A stretch of DNA of 64,000 nucleotides from Bactrocera neohumeralis (Eukaryota; Arthropoda; Insecta; Diptera; Tephritidae), in the NCBI RefSeq assembly GCF_024586455.1, contig NC_065921.1, forward strand, positions 61,691,528 to 61,755,527, read 5' to 3'. Positions 55,842 to 64,000 of the stretch are shown one piece after another. The notes under the pieces are model-generated. The model searched no databases, was not told where the DNA came from, and saw only the letters and a program-made list of their open reading frames with translations. Within the stretch, counting starts at the first letter, position 1, and the number at the start of each line of letters is the position of its first letter. Made by a program: the position numbers and the translations under genes.

Positions 55842-57963
55842 AGATAAAGCGGCGGCAACATTTACTTGGAATGCAACAGTTTTTAGGGACGAGCTGCCAG
55901 TGAGGAATAAGGGAGGTGGTTGTTGTTTGGGAGGAGTAGCGCGCTTGCATCAGCAGATGATATGGAAATTTCAAACAAGTTGTTTTCGCATGCAAAAAGG
56001 TTTTCGATGTTCTTGCTAACACCATGGGGCGATACTAAAGATACATAGAAGTGACGCGCGCCGGTTAGCGGAGCGGAAGGGCAATATTGATGAAGTAATG
56101 CGCTGATGGAATGCACTTTAAGTTTTGTTGTTGTTATACATATAGTAACTCTTTGGAATTGTAGAAATTGTGTCGTTGGCGAAGGCGTCAACAGCGACTC
56201 GCACCAACTGACTGCCTGGCAGCAAGCCCGATAAGGAAAATGACAAAAGGAAGACATGAGAAAGCGTACTTATTTCGGATATGCAGCATAAAGTGACGCG
56301 CCTGCAGTGCTCTAGTTTACAGTGGCAAACGATTGCCGTTGCGTAGAAGAGCATCAAAATTACAGGAATTTAGCTTGCTGGTTATTTTGATCACACTACA
56401 TCCACTGGTATATGAACATTTACAGGCAAATGTATAAGTAAGAGACAAGCAACAACACAGCAGCGATGTCATTTGATATGGCAGGGATACGCTGTGTAAG
56501 TGAATAGTGTTGCAAGCGCGTGCAGCCTTTCGAGGAATGGTAACAATAACAGCATAGCTATCATTAGGAGGCATTAAGTTCAGAGGAAGAAGGAATAAAT
56601 AAAAGTTAGTGAAAAATTTGTTGATGTGGAATTGTGTTAGTGACTCGTATTCTGTCGGACTTGGCTTGGCTCACAGTTTAAAGAACATGAGGTTATTGAT
56701 GGCTTTCCGATATTGCTGACTTCTGTTTAAATTGGAAGTCCCACGGAAGTTGAAGTTGGATGCGTTTGTCTAAGAAAGGGTGCAAACATCTGTCTTATAC
56801 AAGCGGTTCGATATAAAATGTGGCTTATAGGAGTTTGTACTCGAATCCAAAAATGCTCAAATTGAAAAGACTCTCGAAAAAACCTCAGTATTGCCAGATT
56901 TTAATACTGCCAAGATAGTGGCTGCAGGAAAATGCAAAAAAGTATGTAGTCCCCCTTTGAGTTGAGATCTACGATTCATCAGACATGAATGGAGTGAATG
57001 AAAGGTGATCGAGTGGCCATTATATTGAAGAAAATATAGTGTCTTCACTCCTTCTTTGAACATAGAGAGGTTAGGATTTCTACTATTAATAAGCTAGTAG
57101 ATTTGGGTTCTCTCTTAGGGTTGAGCTCTCCTTAAAAACAAAGTATAGTAGTAGAGGAATAAATCTAAACTCATTTTTATTGAGATTAGGTCGGGTGAGT
57201 AGAGATCAGATTTTTACTATACTAAGCCAGTGGTTCTATGAGAATGGAAAAAATGTCTGTAGACCTTTTTTGAGTTGAGATCTACCTAAAGTTAAATAGC
57301 TCTTGTCACCGGGGCTCGAAAAACGAAGTTCAGCTAAGTATTTAAAAAAAGTTTAGCGAGAGCTTCACTTCTAAGCATATATACCCCTGAAACAGCAAAT
57401 CTGACCAATAGCATGTCATTGCGTACATTTTATTTCAACCAACGGTTTTGCCGTATTTTTCAACTTTTTTTAGAAATTAAAAATATTTTCCCAGACCCTT
57501 ATGTGTCTTCAAATTAAATTTTTGCTCGACGCCGTATGCAGACTAATCAAATTTAGGCAAACTTTGTGATGGTGAGATTCTGTGAAAAGCACATACACAC
57601 AAGTAACATATATGTACATATATACGTATAAAAGCAGTAATAACGACAATGCATTAGAAAACTACAAACTTTTCATTTTGCACTTTTCACCTTATTCGTT
57701 TGTAAATTAATAAAGCAAATAATAAAAGTTTTTCCATGTACATGCACTGAGATACAATAGGTTAACACACACACAGATAAATATGTAGGTACATACATAC
57801 ACCTGCATAAATATAATTTGCGCACGATTCATTCAATTGCACAAATGCATGAAGTAAATTGATTTAATGAAGCGTTTCAAGGCTTGTCGGCGAAAAGTGC
57901 AAGCACGTGCTTGCTAGCGGTGAAAAGGGGGAGAATGAGGTGAGGAGCGGCGATTCTATTTTA
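55842..57963. other. Unique non-coding sequence
   Basis: Frames up to 124 codons on the minus strand (56257-55883) lack motifs. Microsatellite ACAT at 57590-57640 and 57780-57810. Right boundary is the resumption of the duplicated tract. Confidence 0.35.
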
Positions 57964-58600
57964 TGTTGGAAAAAGGCCACAGCACCGGAAATTGGCAATA
58001 GGAAGCCAGTCAGGCAGATCATGGTAGTCAGAAGTTGAAGTGAGTAATCGTTGGCTTCCAAACGCGACGGCCGAGACGTGTGCAAATACAAAAAAGCTGA
58101 TGCGCCGATTAAACTTCTATTCAAAGCGCACAAACATGCATGTACACAGAGTCGTGGGTGAACATACTGGCAGCTGACAGTGCTGAAGCGTTCATATTAT
58201 ATTTGCTTAGCATTGCCACCCTGTTATACATTGGTACTGAATGCCTATGCGTTTACCTCTGACTTGCTTTGTGCTCTGTGTAGTTTTGCCAACTCTAGAG
58301 CGAGCGTTGTGTGTGTGTTGATTGCTGCCGCTGTCTCGTAGGTGTTGGCGGAAAATCCTTCAGTGCATTCCAGTCGGCAACACTTTGTCGCTTTGGCGTT
58401 GTCGTTGCTGCTTAGTGGCCCTCTTTGTCACGGCATTTTAACTTTGATTTGCATTTATACTTTTATCAGACGGTGAGCGAGCATCCTTTAACATTACATT
58501 TGCACATAACTTTGTAGAAAAATGTTAACGTTTTCGGATATTCAAAGCAAGGTTGGAAAATTTAGTTTCATTGGGTGTAACTTTGCTTTATTTATAAAAA

Positions 58601-59330
58601 AAACTGTTCTCGACTTATAATTGTTCTTATTTTAATATTTTTTGCTAAAAAGTGACAAAAATTCTAAATAATCGAAATTATTTAAATTAATTAAATGGTA
58701 AACTGTTCTCATTTTATTAATTTTACTACTATGGAAAAAAATACTTGAATGCAACTTATAATTGTTTTATCATACTTGTCCTTTTTGTTAAATAAAAACT
58801 GTTCCCATTTATTAAAACCTATTGCTTATTTATAATTATTATAGTTTTAATGTTTTTGCTAATATATTCGTTAAAATGACTAATAATTGAGTGTTTCCAA
58901 TTTATTAACTTTACAATTGCAAGAACATTTATTCACATGCAATTATAATTGTTATAGCTTTATATGGGGTTTGCTTACCAGTTCATAAAAATTGCAATCT
59001 CTTTTGAAATGGTAAACTGTTCTCATTATTCTTTAAGTTTATTTCAGTTAGAATAAGCTAAATTAAGCTTTCAACGCTTTCAATTCCAAAAGTTAAAAAA
59101 CAAAACTTAAAAATACCTACTTTAAAAACTATATCACATATTGCAAACATTGTTCTCAGTTTGTATCTGAAACCAAAAAATAAGGTTTCCGGAACCGGAA
59201 AATATATATTAGAAATAATTATAATTCGAATAATAATCCGAAAAACTGTTCTCAGTTTAAAATTTTTTAGATCAGTCTATTCGGCCACGATTTGCAAATT
59301 TATAGGTTTTTTTTATTAAACTGTTCACAG
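58601..59330 (+). repeat. ~97-bp degenerate tandem array with AAACTGTTCTCA
   Basis: The motif AAACTGTTCTCA or a close variant begins at ~58601, 58700, 58796, 58887 (variant), 59013, 59147, 59243 and 59317; several spacings are 91-99 bp. Two isolated relatives lie in copy 1 (15870, 15988) and two more at ~62822 and 62946. Units are AT-rich and poorly conserved outside the motif. Confidence 0.5.
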
Positions 59331-60141
59331 CAACAGATTTAGCATACGCGAAAAGCAGAATGAATGTGAAATAATATAAGAGAAAAGCATTGATGAAGGT
59401 CCAGAAGTCTTTAAATTTAAACGTACAACCCTGTTTTCTAGGAAATATAATGCATGCATTCTAAATTTTGTTTTAAGCAAATATTTTAATTAACTTTCAT
59501 AGACCATAGTGATTAGAGAATTTAAGAAGTTTGAGAGAATCTGAGTGCGGACACAAAGAACCTTCACATTAGTGGGAAAAGGGTGTACTTCTTGGATAAT
59601 GTGAGTAAACTTCAGCCGCTTTAGGTTAGGCCCCTGAATAAGAAATAAATGCCTTGATTTTATTTAGTGAACATATAATATTATCCTTAGGAGACTTTTG
59701 TACCCGACTTACTTTCCACTCAGTTCTCCGATGCTGGATAGATTATAAAAGAAGGAACCTTTTGAAGTTATAAACTGAATAATTAGCCCTATCACCTATA
59801 ATTAGCTTAAATCCCTCACATTTACGTCATTTGATATACATATGTTAGTGTTCTCCACATTTAATCCTGTTTTAAAGTCAACACCACTAAACTTTGGTGC
59901 CACTCACCTGGCACAACGGTTTGTCATTTATTCAATTCACTGAGTCAATGCGTTTATGCCTCATCATAGCTACATAGATAGTTACCGTAGCAGCACTTAT
60001 TTCACCTGCCCCATATAAATGGTATGTTTACATAGTTGGACCCACACGTGAAATGCACGTAGTGGCTTTTATTTGTGTTTGTACTGAGAGTTAGGTTTTC
60101 CAGTAGTCAGTGGCGCTCATATGTGTCTGTCTGTCTTTCAG

Positions 60142-60347
60142 CTGCTGGTGACAAAATCCAATTGCGTCACAATCAATTGAATCTAAAGTTGCAATGCGTC
60201 ATCGACAGCGCCAATCTGCAGCGTCTCCAGTCATCGCTGAGGGCTGACGACACTTACCTGGAAATTGGCGCTTATATGTTTGGATACAATAGTAAAAAAG
60301 ACCCGCCAGCACGGTTGCCAAGGGTGTATAATAAAACCTCATACTAG
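60142..60347 (+). CDS. Exon-like open frame, possibly a terminal exon, unknown protein
   Basis: A pyrimidine-rich tract ending TGTCTGTCTTTCAG (60128-60141) is a good splice acceptor. The 68 codons after it are balanced in composition and much less AT-rich than the surroundings: GDKIQLRHNQLNLKLQCVID, SANLQRLQSSLRADDTYLEI, then GAYMFGYNSKKDPPARLPRV and a stop at 60345. An AATAAA-type string lies downstream (60583). No family recognised. It falls in the part of copy 2 missing from copy 1. Could be the 3' exon of a host gene or a captured fragment; a chance frame is possible. Confidence 0.35.
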
Positions 60348-60725
60348 TATTTGCAGTGTACTTATAAACTGATATTATGAATATGGTTCAATAAGTAAAG
60401 ACACTAGTTGGTAGTAGCGTCAATCTGATGAGGGTTGAGTGATTGAGATCAATTAATCCGGCGTGAGTCAATGAGGGTTTAGTTTCTTATATTCGTCTTT
60501 AAAATAGACTCAAAATTCTGTAAGTGATTTTAGCTGTGTGTAGCAGCAGACAGACTCTGATTAGGCAGATGTTATTTTTAAAATAAAACTTTCATACTCT
60601 GAAGAACGCAGTTCAGTCCTCTAATGTTATACTTTTTATAGAAGTTTGAACTCATTGAATTTTCAGTTTCAGGTTTGGTTATTATAACCCATCTTATTGA
60701 AGCTGGAAGCCATATAACAAAACTA

Positions 60726-61345
60726 TAGGGTTTGTCCGGAAAGTAATAGGAAGTAAGAGTCGGTATATTTATAGAACCAATCGTTACAGTTTTTTAAAAA
60801 CTTTCAAAATAGGCTCTTTCTGCGTCGATGCAGCGCTGCTTGCGCTGTTTCCAAGAATTGAAGGCGTCGCGGAAGGCATTATTCGGAATAGCCTTGAGTG
60901 CCGAGGTGCATGCTGCTGGAATACTCTCTGTGGCGTGTGGCACTAGGAAGATTGCCTCTTAGTCTTGGGATCATACTCAAAGGTCCATGACTCGTCACCT
61001 GTGAGAACGTTATTCAAAGATTGGGGGTCACTTTCACACATGTTCAAATTTTCTTGCCACACTTTCACTCGCCGCAATTTTTGGTCGTCAGTGAGCACTT
61101 TTGGAACCATCTTCGCGCACAACTTGCGCATGTCCAAGTGCTCCGTCACAACGTCATGAACCACAGATTTTGACAAATTTAACATCTGGGCAATCAATCG
61201 AATACTTAGTCGACGGTCTGAGTTCAAAACTTTGTAAAACTTTGGAAGTCGCAGGTCTCCCAGCACGGTCTTCAACAGCGACCTCTTCCTGGCCCTCCAA
61301 GAAGACCTAGTGCCACCGAAACACACCACTTCTTGCTAAAGCAAT
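60726..61345 (-). mobile_element. Mariner fragment
   Basis: The plus-strand left end, TAGGGTTTGTCCGGAAAGTA at 60726 preceded by TA, looks like a mariner terminal repeat. The element is on the minus strand; its 5' end with the N-terminal ~50 codons of transposase is missing at ~61345. The equivalent site in duplicated-tract copy 1 (~14155) is empty. Confidence 0.8.
60800..61335 (-). pseudogene. Mariner transposase, internally deleted
   Basis: Minus-strand frame 61329-60943 covers the helix-turn-helix region (LSIRLIAQMLNLSKSVVHDV, VTEHLDMRKLCAKMVPKVLT), DDQKLRRVKVWQEN, and the first catalytic aspartate in LTGDESWTFEYDPKTKRQSS. The middle of the catalytic domain, with the other two aspartates, is deleted at ~60950. 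The C-terminal end is visible at about 60800-60900 (AFRDAFNSWKQRKQRC, ERAYFES). It would have cut and pasted the element at TA sites; inactive. Confidence 0.85.
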
Positions 61346-61455
61346 ATTTTCAATGAATGCTTTCACAACATTCATCATCGTCCGTGGGTAATAAAACAGC
61401 ACTGCACTTAGAGCCGCATTGCTGTTGTACTCTTATCAAGGAAAATGTTGATAAG

Positions 61456-61700
61456 GAATAATCGTATAAGAGTTCTTCAACCACTTTTCGAGGAATATAA
61501 TTTTGTTTGTACAGAATTCGTGGCTTCCTTAGAATACTGAATACCAGAAGAAAGGTTTACCATGCATATATAGTATGTATTTACTTAGCCTTGTCGACAT
61601 CGAATAATCGTAGAAGAGTTCTTCAACCACTTTTCGAGGAATATAATTTCTTTTGTGTACAGAATTCGTGGCTTCCTTAGAATACTGAATACCAGACATA
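61456..61700 (+). repeat. ~100-bp direct repeat, two copies 146 bp apart
   Basis: GAATAATCGTATAAGAGTTC ... TACTGAATACCAGA at 61456-61553 recurs at 61602-61696 (GAATAATCGTAGAAGAGTTC ...), about 95% alike. Confidence 0.7.
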
Positions 61701-63229
61701 TGTATATATGTACATATGTATATCTTAGTTAGGGTATATGTACATATTTCAAATACACTTAACACTTCTCGAAGGAAGCTTCCGTGGTAATCCCAGTTTA
61801 AGATTGTCTCCATGAAAAATTTCAATCTCTCCGAAATTAGTTACATTGATGGCAACTCGGTTCTTATTTCAATATCTCACGTCTTCTGTCTCGTTTTCTC
61901 CATTTCTCTCTTTCATTCTCTTGAATCACCTTTCTACTGATTTATCTGTGCCATTTCCCGCCTCGACTCATCGAGCTTCATCGCATCAGCTTGTGCGCTT
62001 ATAACTGTTATTGGTTTATATTTTATAGTTTTTTACTATTATTTATATATTTAGTTCACACTACAAAAAATATCAACCTAACTTTACCACCCATCTCCGT
62101 GTTGACGCCTCCATCTTGCACCGCTTCAATTCGCTTTATCGATTGGCTTGCGGGGTGAGAGAGTGCATTTTGTTGTTTTCTCTAACAACATATTAGTTTG
62201 CACTACTTTTGGAGTGTTGATGTAGTTGCAGTTGCCTGTACAGCAGCTTGTTTAAAGGTATTGCCCTCAAATAGTTCGTAACATTGCTTCGTGTTGAATT
62301 TCATGTGTTGCAAAATGAACATGACTAAGCATAACTTGCGGTGGCAGCGACCGAGGCAATCTCTCAGGTCGGCGAGGCAACAGCGTAACCGTGTGCATCT
62401 TGCAAGCAGCACGGGTAGTAACAATTTTGTAGTGTTAGTCTTTTAGGATATACTTTGCCGAAGTAGTTCCTGGGGAAACAATGGCTGCTTAAGTGTTGAC
62501 TTTTTTGTTGTTTTTTTTTTATATTATCGCATCATCAGTTGACATCAACGTACTTGAAACACACAAAATTTGGTAAATAAGGATTTATGTGGCAGATGGA
62601 AGAGTTAGGGTATGTATGTGAATAATTCTTATTATGAGCATGCTAATTGTTCCTCGGAAGTTGTCTGTCATTAAAACCATTCATCATTTAAATATTTGCG
62701 AAAGCTGCACAATTCAACATTCGTAAGTCGTTAAGTCCTGAAAATTAGGAAAATTTATTTAAATATACGTGTATTCAATATTCCTTACGTCAAAAAAATT
62801 AAAATGTAAAATTTAAATTTGTAAAACTGTTCCCACACAGCGACTTTAGGTAAAAAATTATTCCTAAAACTTAATTTTTACAAGATATTTTGACTGCCAA
62901 AATTTTTTTCACAAAACTTACGAAAACATCATAAGAGTAACTTTAAACTGTGCTCACTCACTTATCTTAGAAATGTTGGCTTTATTTGTTTCACTTTAAC
63001 TTCAACATTACATAGAAAAGAATAATGATGAAAGAATATGATGAAGACTTTTTAAATAGTTATTCTAATTCAGCAGCAGTTGTTGAAATAGGATTTTTAC
63101 CAACTCTTCTCGTAGTTATCGGGGTTTCTTATGGCTTTACTGATCAGATAAAGGTTTTATAATTGTTGAGCAATTAAAACCAAGGTTATGCGGTTCCTGA
63201 GTTTTCTTGCTTGTTTTAAAATAATGAAA

Positions 63230-64000
63230 CATTGTTTAAAACTTTTAACGCTTCGTACTATCTAATACAGTACGCAAAATGTGTTGCTAAACGCATAACT
63301 CAACAACGCCTGGACCAATTTGGCCAATTCTTTTTTCCAAATGTTCGTTGAGGATTAAAGATGGTTTTTACGGATTCGTTTTTATTCGAGTACTTGCCGG
63401 AGAACCCCTAAAAACAGCCATTTCCTTTTTCGCATACAAACGAATGAATGTTTGTTTGTTAGTAACGCTAAGAGAACGGCTACACCAACCTTGATGAAAA
63501 TTTCAGAGGTTGTTCGCTGTAGATCGAGGAAGGTTTAGATATAAAAAAAAATTGCATGCTCTTAGTGAAGAAAAGTCGGAAAATTGGATAATTCCAAAAA
63601 GTAACTTTTTCTCATACAAACATTTTTTTTTTTGCTTTGTTTTTCAATTATTTGAATTGTTCAAATATGTCGTTTGCTTTCTTTATTCCGGCGATTCAAA
63701 AAAAATTATTGAAAGTTATTCAGTGAAAACGTTAGGTGTGAATTTGTTACCGGTTATCGGCGTTCTTTTTGGCATCAACATACATTGGCAGCCCAAGGCA
63801 CATGACCGAGTACTCCTAGGATGCGAAGACATACCTGCGGAATTATGGATCGCGGTCAATCAGCAAGCGATCGTCACGATGTCACAGCACGACTTTTCAA
63901 ACAATAGTTACGATGTTTGATGGACTTTATCTTGAAGCAACGTATATGTGGTGCTGTTAGATGGTAGATGTACTCTGTTGAGTGGCAAAAGAGAGGTTTT
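63230..64000 (+). mobile_element. Helitron-like fragment at window end
   Basis: The strings AACGCATAACTCAACAACGC, CTGGACCAATTTGGCCAATT, GTTTGTTAGTAACGCTAAGA and GAACGGCTACACCAACCTTG, TGAAAATTTCAGAGGTTGTT resemble the non-coding part of insect Helitrons as I remember it. The frame at 63510-63920 has no recognised domain. Runs off the window. Confidence 0.35.

Larger units (their letters stand above)
57964..63222 (+). repeat. Duplicated tract, copy 2, second half
   Basis: Resumes the tract left at 46635. Landmarks shared with copy 1: CTAGAGCGAGCGTTGTGTGT (58295; 13818 in copy 1), GTTTTTGCTAATATATTCGT (58852; 13919), GGTGGCAGCGACCGAGGCAA (62340; 14776), TACGTCAAAAAAATTAAAA (62787; 16031). Copy 2 has extra sequence relative to copy 1 at 58363-60570 (including the ~97-bp array and an exon-like frame) and 60726-61345 (mariner). 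Confidence 0.78.

Noticed and set aside
7375..63222. Interpreting the two tract copies as terminal repeats of one giant mobile element
   Set aside because: The homology is internal, gapped and 80-90% identical, lacks sharp matching ends, and copy 2 is itself split. A host tract duplication explains it better.
63510..63920. 136-codon host gene at the window end
   Set aside because: Overlaps Helitron-like non-coding sequence, with a phenylalanine-rich run from a T tract; no recognised motif.

Overview
This is eukaryotic, almost certainly dipteran DNA, and most likely from a tephritid fruit fly. It has an AT-rich background, dense ACAT/CATA-type microsatellites, a gypsy-group errantivirus with an env gene, mariner, RTE and R1-like elements, and dispersed repeats that I recall from tephritid and drosophilid genomes. 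The genus is not determined. Two 100-N runs (4340-4439 and 41683-41782) are scaffold gaps. I see no complete host gene. The window is a transposon graveyard with repeated nesting, plus two copies of an older duplicated tract.

Layout. 1-4339: a broken BEL/Pao pol, then an unidentified open frame, each cut by a ~1.05-kb dispersed repeat that I call repeat T; one T copy itself carries a 257-bp MITE. 4440-7374: 46-bp tandem repeats, a tRNA-derived SINE candidate and two copies of another dispersed repeat. 7375-16277 plus 19503-19525: copy 1 of a duplicated tract containing non-LTR relics, a T copy and a diverged T relative. 16278-19502: an RTE-clade retrotransposon with 13-bp target-site duplications. 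19530-21540: a ~207-bp tandem repeat, a 415-bp MITE and microsatellites. 21541-39038: one R1-like LINE, bracketed by a 14-bp target-site duplication and inflated to 17.5 kb by insertions. Its 5' UTR holds a MITE. Its ORF1 holds a T copy, that T copy holds a 12-kb unit with hAT-like ends, and the unit holds a young errantivirus, a 2.0-kb long-terminal-inverted-repeat element and small MITEs. 39337-41682: a second, 5'-truncated R1-like LINE.

42287-46635 and 57964-63222 are two halves of duplicated-tract copy 2, separated by ~11.3 kb that holds four T copies in one orientation and a degraded Helitron helicase. The second half also carries a mariner fragment, a ~97-bp degenerate array and one exon-like open frame. 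The window ends in Helitron-like sequence.

Nothing here acts as a pathway; the genes present are replication genes of selfish elements, nearly all broken. Relative ages can be read from the nesting: tract duplication and LINE first, then T, then the hAT-like unit, then the errantivirus, whose LTRs are nearly identical. The dense nesting of fragments in both orientations would fit pericentromeric DNA or a piRNA cluster, but that is inference.
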